In this document: positions 45,183 through 53,310 of the stretch, one piece after another
Position numbering within the stretch: position 1 is the first letter of the stretch
Layout: the number at the start of each line of letters is the position of its first letter
NCBI GenBank assembly: GCA_016784355.1
Contig: JADHUV010000005.1
Span: 40,771-104,770, forward strand
DNA: 64,000 bases
From: Nitrospira sp.
Lineage (GTDB): Bacteria; Nitrospirota; Thermodesulfovibrionia; UBA6902
Direction of reading: 5' to 3'
Program-made: the position numbers and the translations under genes
Notes under the pieces: generated by a model
Database searches by the model: none
Told to the model about the DNA's origin: nothing
Seen by the model: the letters and a program-made list of their open reading frames with translations, nothing else

Positions 45183-45581
45183 TCACACAACACATCCCAA
45201 TTGTTTCAACTCGCTCAGAAGCTTCTGTTTATCTATTGGTTTCACAAGGTAGGAAATCGCACCACCCGTATAAAATGCCTCAAAAATATTCTTCGGGTCA
45301 TTTAGTGCAGTCGTCATTATAATTTTGACCTCGCCATTGGCAGCGATACCATTTTCTTTCTCAAACTCCCGTATCTGCTGAAGCGCCTCCTGCCCATCCA
45401 TAATCGGCATCATTATATCCAGACAAATAAGCTCATACGGCTTACCTTCAGCATGCGCCGTCTTAAATGCTGAGATAGCCTCCTCACCATTAACTCCTGT
45501 GTCAGTTTCTCCAAACTCAGACAGAAACTTCTGCAGAATTTTCCTGCTTGTAACATCATCCTCAACAACTAATATTCGCAT
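45183..45581 (-). CDS. Single-domain response regulator
   Basis: 132 aa from ATG 45581, preceded by GGGAGGAG. Receiver features are EDD at 7-9, Asp55 in CLDIMMPIMDG, TTA and LVKPID. No output domain is present. It lies 28 bp after a lipoprotein gene on the same strand and may be cotranscribed with it. Confidence 0.92.
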   Translation of the reverse strand: MRILVVEDDVTSRKILQKFLSEFGETDTGVNGEEAISAFKTAHAEGKPYELICLDIMMPIMDGQEALQQIREFEKENGIAANGEVKIIMTTALNDPKNIFEAFYTGGAISYLVKPIDKQKLLSELKQLGCVV

Positions 45582-45609
45582 GCGACTCCTCCCTACTCCC
45601 AAGTTAAGC

Positions 45610-46155
45610 TTATTTACTTCTTATCCCTTCAGCCAGAGTGATAGCAAACCTCTCATGCTCAAATGAATGAATGGTGGGAAATTTTGAGTACATCCAACCC
45701 CACTCCCCGGAAGGAGGGAATATTTTTTCGTTGTTCTGAAGCACAATAACTCCAATAGCCGGATTACCCGGCTCAGCTGAACCGGATGTAATGATCTGGC
45801 CACTAATCTGAAAGTCCGGCAGGAAAGCACCCGTCTTGACCACCAAATCTGATCCGGGAATATTAAAAGCTTCGCCAATATTAACTGAGTATTCCTTCGT
45901 TGTGTTGTCCTTTTTGTCTTCCACATTAAACTTTACCGCCTGCCAGGTCTTTTGAACGTCCTCTGGAACAATAATTTTCAACACGGGCTTTGCTGCCTGC
46001 TCATGCTTCGGGCCCTTCATATCTGCAGCATAATCAATAATCGGTCCTTTAAGCATGCCCTGCTCTGCCTCGGGTTTCGGTTCCTCAGCTTTCTGACAGG
46101 CAGCTAATGAGCAAAGAGAGATTACTGTTACTAAAATTATAAATTTCTGTTTCAT
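45610..46155 (-). CDS. Lipoprotein of unknown function
   Basis: 181 aa from ATG 46155; a longer frame would run through the tRNA gene, so this start is favoured, with GGAGGAAGTCCG just upstream. The signal ends in lipobox SLAAC. The mature part begins QKAEEPKPEAEQG and contains the domain VPEDVQKTWQAVKF, where a charged linker precedes a beta-rich domain with GSDLVVKTGAFLPDF. The family resembles DUF2155-type lipoproteins, but this is only a visual match. Confidence 0.72.
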   Translation of the reverse strand: MKQKFIILVTVISLCSLAACQKAEEPKPEAEQGMLKGPIIDYAADMKGPKHEQAAKPVLKIIVPEDVQKTWQAVKFNVEDKKDNTTKEYSVNIGEAFNIPGSDLVVKTGAFLPDFQISGQIITSGSAEPGNPAIGVIVLQNNEKIFPPSGEWGWMYSKFPTIHSFEHERFAITLAEGIRSK

Positions 46156-46181
46156 CGGACTTCCTCCGTTGTATGTATAAA

Positions 46182-46274
46182 TGGCGGAGAGAGAGGGATT
46201 CGAACCCTCGGTGCAACTTTCATCGCACACTCGCTTAGCAGGCGAGCGCCTTCAGCCAACTCGGCCATCTCTCC
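46182..46274 (-). tRNA. tRNA-Ser (GCU anticodon)
   Basis: 93 nt including an encoded CCA end. The acceptor GGAGAGA pairs with TCTCTCC. The anticodon arm CTCGC-CTGCTAA-GCGAG gives GCU. A long variable arm of the serine type and the T arm GAGGGTTCGAATCCCTC are present. It reads AGC and AGU codons. Confidence 0.96.
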
Positions 46275-46394
46275 ATATTATTTACTGTTTGATATCCGGC
46301 AATGCCTATCAATATACTCAATTACTATTGATTTTGTAAACCTGCAAGCCTGTACTTTCCGAGCCAGAAGGTTCATCCCTGATAATTCAGCCAA

Positions 46395-46745
46395 TTATTT
46401 ATCAGCTGTCAGCTTCTTGATCATTTTTTTCAACTCAGTTAAGTCAGAGGATTTCACAATGTATGCCTCTGAGGCCCATACAGCAAAATCATCCCTGTAG
46501 TCATATGCGGTAGACATTATTATAGGTGTCTCAGGCCTCTGCTCTTTCATCTTTCTAAGCAGGCTTATCCCGTCTATGTCAGGCATAAGAATATCAAGTG
46601 TTACAATATCCGGATTTTCATTCTGAAAAATTTCAAGGGCATCTTTCCCTGTTGTCGCAACTATGACATCATAACCTTCCTCTTCCAACTCCTCCTGATA
46701 CAAACGCTGAATATTTATGTCATCGTCTACTATTAAAAGCTTCAT
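46395..46745 (-). CDS. Single-domain response regulator next to the hybrid kinase
   Basis: 116 aa. The receiver has DDD at 7-9, Asp51 in TLDILMPDIDG, the Thr in MSTAYDY and Lys in IVKSSD, so the usual Lys-Pro is Lys-Ser. It lies 68 bp after the large GAF/PAS kinase on the same strand and is its likely partner. It has no output domain. Confidence 0.92.
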   Translation of the reverse strand: MKLLIVDDDINIQRLYQEELEEEGYDVIVATTGKDALEIFQNENPDIVTLDILMPDIDGISLLRKMKEQRPETPIIMSTAYDYRDDFAVWASEAYIVKSSDLTELKKMIKKLTADK

Positions 46746-46813
46746 ATTACTCTCTCCTTTCGCACAAGAATTAATAATTTCATTTTAGCTTTGATTATAT
46801 ATCTTACATCCAA

Positions 46814-49800
46814 CTATTTATCAAGCGGCAGATAAATTCTGAATATCGTTCCCTCTCCAGGTACGCTCTCAACCTTAATCTTACCGTCATGCTCCTCAAT
46901 GATTTTATGAGTAACTGCCAGGCCAAGCCCGGTACCCTCGGACTTAGTTGTAAAAAACGGATTAAATATATTGTTAATATCTTCTGAGCGTATTCCGCAC
47001 CCATTATCCCGGAGTTCAATAACGACCTCCTGAACCTCGACATACGTCTTGATCGTAAGACATCCATTTTCGGTCGCCTGTGATGCATTAGATACCATAT
47101 TCAGCAACGCCTCCCGAATCCTGTCCGGGTCGATCATACTCATAATCGGAGTATCGGAAAGTTTGTTGATGATAACATTGTTTCTATCATTAACTTCCGG
47201 AGTCATAAACACTATTATGCTGGTTAGCATCTCATTAACATCAACTCTTCGCTTCATTACACGGGATATCTTCACAAACCCGAGTATCTCCTTTAAAATA
47301 TTTTCAAGCCTGCTAACCTCAGTAACAATGATTTTAGCGTATTCCCGGGAGTCATCGGTAAGTTTTTTCTCAAGTCTTCTTGCAAAGCCTCCTATAGAAA
47401 TAAGCGGATTGCGGATCTCATGTGCAACCCTCGCTGCCAATTCTCCCAGCGCCGCCATTCTCTCGGAGTGTGCTACTCTCTCTCTGAGCGTACGCAGCTC
47501 CGTAATATCCCTTGAAATGTGAACCGTACCCACAAAGTTCCCTGATGAATCAAATATCGGAGAATTTGATATTACAAATGTTCCACCAAGATAAGCATCA
47601 TCTATCTCCCCGATAAACGGCTTTTTTTTCCGCATTGATTCATAATGCGGACAATCATCTCTAGGCTCATTTCCACCATGGAATACCGCATAACATTTTT
47701 TTCCGACCAGCTCCTCCTCTGTCTTACCGGTCCGATCAATAACCGCATTATTGACACGCCTTATAACACAATGTTCATCCGTAAAGAATATCATGTCCGT
47801 TACCGACTCGAAAATATTCTTTAATTCAGCCCTTGCAAGTGAAACACTTTCAAACAGTCTGGCATTTTCTATCGCCGAGGCTATGTGACTGGAAAACCCG
47901 CTCAGAAAATGCAGATCTTCATATTTGATCGGCTTCCCGGTAAAAAGATTATCTACCCAGATAACCCCGATAACCCGATCCCTGACGATTAGCGGAACTA
48001 TGGCAAACGCCTCAGCACCCAGCATCTGTATAAGATAGGGGGTCACACTCGGCTCATTTCTGGCATCCTGTATATTAAAAGGCCTTTTTTCGCTAATGCA
48101 CCGCCTCATAATAGAATCCTCTTGAAGGCTTACCTGAAGTCGCTGACTCAGCCTGTCAAGATGAGAATCAAGATTAAACGGGCCGCGTTCAATTTCTTCT
48201 ATCATTGCGCCAAGGCTCTTGCCTTCCATAGATAACAAGATATCATTGGCTTCCTCCGGACTGGCAGGACCAACCCCCATTGTCCCCCTGAGTTCCGTGC
48301 CTTGTTCATCAGCAAGAAAAAGGATTGCCCTGTTAAAACCCAGACCATCCCCCATCGTGATGACGGTTAAAACCATTTTCAGCAGTTTATCCAGATCCAA
48401 TGTACTTCGAACAACAGAGTTTATAAAAAATAATCTTGAGAGCTCCTGATTTTTCCTTAGCAGCTCCTTTTCAACTATCTTCTTTTCCGAGATATCCCTG
48501 GAAATACCGCTTATCCCTGTAACATTACCGCCAGAGTCAAGAATAGGGGAAAGCGTCAGACTAACCTCAATCAGCCTGCCGCTCTTTAACTGCCGGATAG
48601 TCTCCATATTTCGAAGTGTCTCTTTAGCATTAATCTTTTCTCTATATTTTTTTTCTTCCTCTACCAGAAATGTCGGAACCATCGGCAGAAACCTGCCCAG
48701 CACCTCACTCTCAGTGTATCCATATATTATCTCAGCACCCTTGTTCCATGAGATTATCTGACCCTCTCTGTCTGATGTTACAATTGCGTCAGCTGAATTA
48801 TCAATAAGACTTTTCAGATAATCCTTGGTCTGGGTTACCTCTTTTTCTTTTTCAATTTCAGCAGTATAAAGCCTAGCATTCTCTATGGCAATGGCTGACG
48901 CTGCTGCAAATGTTATAAGAGAATTCAGATCATTTTCCGCAAACGATATAATACCCCACTCATCTTCCTTGTCATACAGACCCAGCGTGCCAATTATATG
49001 TTCGCCAATGACAAGCGGTGCACAGATAACTGATTTTGCCTCAACACCGGGCAGCCTGAGATTTTCCGGCATTTTCTTCAGATCATCAACACGCATAGGC
49101 TTACCAGTCAGGGCCACATGACCGGCTATGCCCTCACCCAGACGCAGAGTCATCCTCTCTACAATACGATCCGGCAATCCATGTGAGGCCTTAATGTGAA
49201 GCATCTCCCCTTCGACCAGCCTTAGTACGCAGCCCGTCACATGGAATACCCGGGATACCTCCCGACATATATACGGCAGCAACTCGTCAAGATTCAGTAT
49301 AGAGGTTATCGCCTTGCTTATCTCATGTATGACCTTAAGTTCGTCCAATTGAGATTTTACATTGCGATAAAGCTCGGCATTCTGTACCGCAATACTCAAG
49401 TTATGAGAAATAATGGTCATAAGATTGAGCTCATTAAGGGAATACTCGTGAGGGTCAGCGCTTTGTGTGATAAGTATACCAGCCATCTTATTATGGATTA
49501 TAATGGGCACCGCAAGCAGCGAACGCATTGTCCTGACAATAGGATGCAAAACATTACGCACCATTTCATCTGTTTCAATGTCTTTGATAACCAGCGGCCG
49601 ACCTTCACCAAACAACCCACAGATAGACCCTTCTTCATCATTGATACAAAAAACGTTAATATCCTCCGCTGCACCCCCCCGGGCCGCTTCTATGCATACC
49701 ACCTTGTTATCAGGTTTCAAAAGACAGATTGAGCATAAGTCTTTATCCAGCCTGTCAGCTACCCGATGAGCTATTGTATCGAGCACTACCCGCAATTCAA

Positions 49801-49891
49801 GAGTAGAACTGGCAATACCCGCAATCTCAGCGAGTATATCCGTATTCAGTTGCTGACGACGGTCCTGATCCCTGTTAATGATTTCAGCCAT
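46814..49891 (-). CDS. Multi-GAF, multi-PAS soluble histidine kinase
   Basis: 1025 aa, no membrane segment. Order: GAF about 15-165, GAF about 185-345, PAS about 358-475 (SLIDNSADAIVTSDREG), GAF about 495-675, PAS about 680-795 (NIFESVTDMIFFTDE, with Cys at about 725 and 738), HisKA with phosphorylated His near 823 in ARVAHEIRNPL, and HATPase ending with GTGLGLAVTHKI. The two PAS sites and three GAF domains point to several small ligands, perhaps haem, nucleotides or gases. The cognate receiver is the gene after it. The output is not in the window. Confidence 0.92.
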   Translation of the reverse strand: MAEIINRDQDRRQQLNTDILAEIAGIASSTLELRVVLDTIAHRVADRLDKDLCSICLLKPDNKVVCIEAARGGAAEDINVFCINDEEGSICGLFGEGRPLVIKDIETDEMVRNVLHPIVRTMRSLLAVPIIIHNKMAGILITQSADPHEYSLNELNLMTIISHNLSIAVQNAELYRNVKSQLDELKVIHEISKAITSILNLDELLPYICREVSRVFHVTGCVLRLVEGEMLHIKASHGLPDRIVERMTLRLGEGIAGHVALTGKPMRVDDLKKMPENLRLPGVEAKSVICAPLVIGEHIIGTLGLYDKEDEWGIISFAENDLNSLITFAAASAIAIENARLYTAEIEKEKEVTQTKDYLKSLIDNSADAIVTSDREGQIISWNKGAEIIYGYTESEVLGRFLPMVPTFLVEEEKKYREKINAKETLRNMETIRQLKSGRLIEVSLTLSPILDSGGNVTGISGISRDISEKKIVEKELLRKNQELSRLFFINSVVRSTLDLDKLLKMVLTVITMGDGLGFNRAILFLADEQGTELRGTMGVGPASPEEANDILLSMEGKSLGAMIEEIERGPFNLDSHLDRLSQRLQVSLQEDSIMRRCISEKRPFNIQDARNEPSVTPYLIQMLGAEAFAIVPLIVRDRVIGVIWVDNLFTGKPIKYEDLHFLSGFSSHIASAIENARLFESVSLARAELKNIFESVTDMIFFTDEHCVIRRVNNAVIDRTGKTEEELVGKKCYAVFHGGNEPRDDCPHYESMRKKKPFIGEIDDAYLGGTFVISNSPIFDSSGNFVGTVHISRDITELRTLRERVAHSERMAALGELAARVAHEIRNPLISIGGFARRLEKKLTDDSREYAKIIVTEVSRLENILKEILGFVKISRVMKRRVDVNEMLTSIIVFMTPEVNDRNNVIINKLSDTPIMSMIDPDRIREALLNMVSNASQATENGCLTIKTYVEVQEVVIELRDNGCGIRSEDINNIFNPFFTTKSEGTGLGLAVTHKIIEEHDGKIKVESVPGEGTIFRIYLPLDK

Positions 49892-49917
49892 TTATCAAAT
49901 ATCCCTGGATATGCAGC

Positions 49918-50910
49918 TTAAACTTCTACTTCCCTCATAAAGCGTGCCGATTCCTCCGGAGGAACAGGATTTACATAAAAACCGGAACCCCACTCAAAAC
50001 CTGCTATCTTAGTCAATTTAGGAATAATTTCTATATGCCAGTGGTAATAGGCATTCTGCTCATCCTTAAAAGGAGAAGTATGTATCATCAGGTTATATGG
50101 AGGCATATACAATACCTTGTCAATCTGTTTTAGCGTATGCTGAAGAATATGGGCAAGCTGAGGGTAATGATTGTTCTGCATGTAACTTGACTCATGATTT
50201 TTAGGCATAATAATCGTCTCAAATGGAGACCTGGGAGCAAACGGCGCAAGTGCAATAAAATGTTCATTTTCAGATATCACACGCTTCCCGCTTGCAGACT
50301 CCTGCCGAATTATATCGCAGAAAATACATCTTTCTTTATAACTGTAATACTGTTTGGACTGGTAAATTTCCTCTTCAACGAGCTGCGGCACTATCGGCAG
50401 AGCTATCAACTGAGTATGGGTGTGCTCTAAAGAGGCACCGGCCTCTTCCCCTTCATTTTTAAAAATAAGCACATACTTAAAACGTTTGTCTTTCTTAAGA
50501 TCATTAATCCTGTGGTGAAACGCCCATAGAGTATCTTCCACGCTTTTAAGCGGCATGGTTGAGAGAGTATGATGATGATCAGGACATTCTATAATTACCT
50601 CGTGTGCGCCAAGACCGTTCATCTGGTCAAATATCCCGTCACCAACCCTGTCTTCATTACCCTCAATACTCAATGCTGGAAATTTATTCGGCACAACTCT
50701 AAGAGACCATCCGGCAGAATTAGATGACATGCCCGCAGGCCGAAAGGCCATAATCTCAGGCGGAGTCGTACGCTCATTACCTTCACAAAATGCACAGAAA
50801 CCACCCTTTTTTGCTGATATCCTTGCCGCGAAATCTGATGGCCGCTTCCCCCGCTCAACAGAAATTATTACCCATCTGCCAGAAATGGGATCTTTCCTAA
50901 GTTCAGGCAT
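49918..50910 (-). CDS. galT: Galactose-1-phosphate uridylyltransferase
   Basis: 330 aa. The start has LRKDPISGRWVIISVERGKRPSDF, then FCEGNERTTPPEI with zinc-type Cys residues, NKFPAL, the active site LEHTHTQL with the nucleophilic His, and a second HIT-like site with HWHIEIIPKLTKIAGFEWGSGF. It makes UDP-galactose and glucose-1-phosphate. ATG 50910 has GGGAGG just upstream. Supply of UDP-sugars fits the sugar transferase nearby. Confidence 0.93.
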   Translation of the reverse strand: MPELRKDPISGRWVIISVERGKRPSDFAARISAKKGGFCAFCEGNERTTPPEIMAFRPAGMSSNSAGWSLRVVPNKFPALSIEGNEDRVGDGIFDQMNGLGAHEVIIECPDHHHTLSTMPLKSVEDTLWAFHHRINDLKKDKRFKYVLIFKNEGEEAGASLEHTHTQLIALPIVPQLVEEEIYQSKQYYSYKERCIFCDIIRQESASGKRVISENEHFIALAPFAPRSPFETIIMPKNHESSYMQNNHYPQLAHILQHTLKQIDKVLYMPPYNLMIHTSPFKDEQNAYYHWHIEIIPKLTKIAGFEWGSGFYVNPVPPEESARFMREVEV

Positions 50911-51039
50911 TAAAACCTCCCAGTATAATTTAATTTTAAAAAGCTCTGCATACCAGCTGTTGCCTGAATGTCCTTGAACACATAAGGCCAGACACGCGAC
51001 TGAATTGCGGTTATTATATCATGTATTAAGCTATAAGTT

Positions 51040-51215
51040 TTCATACAGTAGTCCTGACGTGCAAGACTGCATACTGCTTGCGGATACCTCGGACTTTACA
51101 ACTGAATTCTTAAGTTGGGAAGTGCCGACCTGTCCTATAGAGGCAATACCCCGCTGCCATTTAGCACTCATGTACGCTAACGACAACAGACTTGTAACGC
51201 TCCATAAATTCAAAA
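51040..51215 (+). ncRNA. Candidate structured RNA with 6S-like rod shape
   Basis: No protein gene here can be supported. The DNA folds into nested complementary parts: 51062-51069 with 51187-51194 (one mismatch), 51078-51082 with 51175-51180, and a 40-base terminal hairpin at 51089-51128 (TCGGACTT..CAACT pairs with AGTTG..AAGTGCCGA). A small GGCA/TGCC hairpin lies in the right-hand bubble. This long rod with an asymmetric bubble recalls 6S RNA, but identity, ends and strand are unproven. The rest of the gap 50911-51263 is AT-rich. Confidence 0.35.
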
Positions 51216-51263
51216 TATTTTATGCTATACTGTATAAAATAATTTCTAAACAGGAGGTCAATC

Positions 51264-51443
51264 ATGAAAATTGAACTGGAAGGCAGCCTCATCCACATGA
51301 CGCCGGAGACTGACAGCGAAAAAACAGAGCTTAATGCCCTATGGTCGTTAATTATAGGATGTGTTACTGACGGAAAGAAGCTTGTTCCCGTCGGTGAATA
51401 CATCCCGGGGCAAAAAGAAGTCGCAACTTTTAATATCGAATAA
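51264..51443 (+). CDS. Small 59-aa protein of unknown function
   Basis: A strong AGGAGGT lies six bases before ATG 51264, and a good hairpin follows TAA 51443. The protein begins MKIELEGSLIHM and includes the hydrophobic LNALWSLIIGCVTDG and VPVGEYIPG. It looks like a compact cytosolic domain. I do not recognise it. A promoter-like TATACT/TATAAA region precedes it at about 51215-51240. Confidence 0.75.
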   Translation: MKIELEGSLIHMTPETDSEKTELNALWSLIIGCVTDGKKLVPVGEYIPGQKEVATFNIE

Positions 51444-51449
51444 CAACAA

Positions 51450-51475
51450 AAGGGCAGACTTCACAGTCTGCCCTT
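51450..51475. terminator. Bidirectional hairpin terminator
   Basis: AAGGGCAGACT pairs with AGTCTGCCCTT around loop TCAC. A-rich sequence lies on the left and TTAAACATTT on the right, so it can end both the small gene on the plus strand and the rubredoxin gene on the minus strand. Confidence 0.75.
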
Positions 51476-51508
51476 AAACATTTGCCCAGCATAAATACCT
51501 TCGAATTA

Positions 51509-51667
51509 TTACTCTTTGGAAAACTGATCCTTTGAAGCCCCACATACAGGACATACCCAGCTATCTGCTAAAGCTTCAAACGGGGTGTTAGCAGGTACCC
51601 CTCCATCAGAATCGCCCTGAGCTGGATCATATACATAACCACATACATCACATTTCCACTTGTCCAT
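51509..51667 (-). CDS. Rubredoxin
   Basis: 52 aa from ATG 51667, with GGAGG seven bases upstream. The iron ligands are [10 protein letters not shown] and [11 protein letters not shown], the typical rubredoxin pairs, with the conserved DPAQGD loop and the aromatic W of DSWVCP. It passes single electrons, for example to superoxide reductase or rubrerythrin. It stands alone. Confidence 0.97.
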   Translation of the reverse strand: MDKWKCDVCGYVYDPAQGDSDGGVPANTPFEALADSWVCPVCGASKDQFSKE

Positions 51668-51768
51668 AATATCCTCCATTTTAATGTTAAAATTCACATC
51701 CTCACAATATGTCGACCTCAATAATTATATCATTTTTATAACTACCGTCAAACGCTGAAAAAATTAAC

Positions 51769-53187
51769 TCAAACAGCCCCTTCACGCTTCAGTACCGCCC
51801 GGATTGTCTTAAACAATATTACGATATCGAGCCACAAGTTCCAATTACGCACATACCATGAATCCAGAGCAATTCTATAGGCATAACTGGTGTTGCTCCT
51901 TCCGCTTACCTGCCATAACCCTGTCAGGCCAGGCGGCACGCCAAAACACAAAGCCGCCTGCTCACGATAATATTCATCAATTTCATCCTGTGTAACCGGC
52001 CTGGGCCCGACAAGACTCATCTCGCCTCTTAGTATATTAAATATCTGAGGCAGTTCATCCAGGGAAGTCTCTCGAAGCAGTCTGCCCACCCATGTAATCC
52101 TCGGGTCTTTAGACAGCTTCCAGGTCCTCTCCCACTCCACTTGAGCCTGTTTATCAGAGCCCAGAAGATCCGTGAGCCGCTGTTCAGCATCATTATACAT
52201 GGTCCTGAATTTATAGCATTTAAATGGTCTGCCTTTTTTACCGGACCTCAACTGGGAATATATCACGGGACCCTTTGATGTAAGTTTAATCATAAGGGCA
52301 ATCACCAGCATTGGAAGCAGCATGACAAACAGGAGCAACATACTCATCACCCAGTCAAACACCCTCTTGGTAAATACATTAAGAGGTCTGGCAAGGTTGT
52401 TCCTAACCTCCAGACCTATGGCCTGTTCCTGGAAAAAGTGCTGCAGATTTGTGCCAAGCACAGTAATTCCGAATAAATCAGGAATAAGCAATATATTACG
52501 AGCTTTGTGCTGAAGCTTATTAATCAATTCCAGAGTCCTGACCGTTTCGCATCCAGGCATAGCTATCACCACATCCTCTATGCCGCACCGGCCGATATAT
52601 TTATGTGCCTTATCAACCCCGCCATGCACCTTGATACCATCAACCTCCCCGCCGATCTTTTCAGGATCATCATCAATAAAACCCACTACCTTAAGTCCCA
52701 GATTAGTATCTTTTTTAAAAGCGCTTAATATAAGTTTCCCTGTTTTGCCTGCCCCTAATATCAAGACCTTGCTGCTGAGCAGACCGGTCCGGATCAGAAA
52801 CTTTTTCATATTAAGCCTGATTACAGGAAGAATAGGAAGAGAGATTAGGGCCATGGTCACTAACACGGTTCTTGAGACATGCTCGCCCGTCTTACCGAGG
52901 AAAAGTATGGAGAACATGGCAAGTGTAGAGAAAAAAGCTGATTTCCACAGCACCTTAATTTCATCCCAGTATGAAAACCGTCTGGAGTACAGGCCCTCGT
53001 ATGCAAAGAAAAAAAGCCAGACAGGAAATACCCACCAAAAAAAGAACACATTTATAGGCGGAAACTCCGGGAACTGAAAAAACAGCGTGAGTATATGTTT
53101 CCTTATATACATCGCGCTGCTGAGCATTATATAGATAATGCCTATGTCCGTAAGCAACAGTATAACTGCCGCTATCTTCTTTTTCAT
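51769..53187 (-). CDS. Exopolysaccharide sugar transferase (undecaprenyl-phosphate)
   Basis: 472 aa from ATG 53187, with GGAG eight bases upstream. Four N-terminal membrane segments are followed by a Rossmann-like region (VLILGAGKTGKL, VGFIDDDPEK). A further membrane segment leads to the C-terminal catalytic domain, which has FKCYKFRTMYNDAE, LRETSLDELPQIFNIL and MSLVGPRPV. This is the WbaP/WcaJ type that starts polysaccharide repeat synthesis by adding a sugar phosphate to the lipid carrier. PEP-CTERM systems usually lie in EPS-making bacteria, which fits. No other EPS genes are adjacent. Confidence 0.94.
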   Translation of the reverse strand: MKKKIAAVILLLTDIGIIYIMLSSAMYIRKHILTLFFQFPEFPPINVFFFWWVFPVWLFFFAYEGLYSRRFSYWDEIKVLWKSAFFSTLAMFSILFLGKTGEHVSRTVLVTMALISLPILPVIRLNMKKFLIRTGLLSSKVLILGAGKTGKLILSAFKKDTNLGLKVVGFIDDDPEKIGGEVDGIKVHGGVDKAHKYIGRCGIEDVVIAMPGCETVRTLELINKLQHKARNILLIPDLFGITVLGTNLQHFFQEQAIGLEVRNNLARPLNVFTKRVFDWVMSMLLLFVMLLPMLVIALMIKLTSKGPVIYSQLRSGKKGRPFKCYKFRTMYNDAEQRLTDLLGSDKQAQVEWERTWKLSKDPRITWVGRLLRETSLDELPQIFNILRGEMSLVGPRPVTQDEIDEYYREQAALCFGVPPGLTGLWQVSGRSNTSYAYRIALDSWYVRNWNLWLDIVILFKTIRAVLKREGAV

Positions 53188-53310
53188 CAATACATCTCCA
53201 AGTGCATAAGTGCGACGGGTCAAATGACTGTATTGTAGATAGAACTATGAATTAGGTCAACACTGAGATATGCATATACTGATCTGAAGCTAACATCCCA
53301 ATACACTGAA

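Noticed and set aside
46156..46230. Longer start of the lipoprotein gene
   Set aside because: The extension is translated from tRNA-Ser sequence; ATG 46155 has a ribosome site and a proper signal peptide.
51171..51206. tmRNA tag (frame reads A-N-D-N)
   Set aside because: The tag does not end in Leu-Ala-Ala or a similar peptide, and no tmRNA acceptor or T arm is found nearby.
51005..51274. 89-aa frame overlapping the small gene
   Set aside because: No ribosome site, codon pattern not protein-like, and it runs through the structured RNA candidate and across the small gene's start.
52580..53077. 165-aa frame on the plus strand
   Set aside because: It is the antisense shadow of the sugar transferase, which has clear domains.
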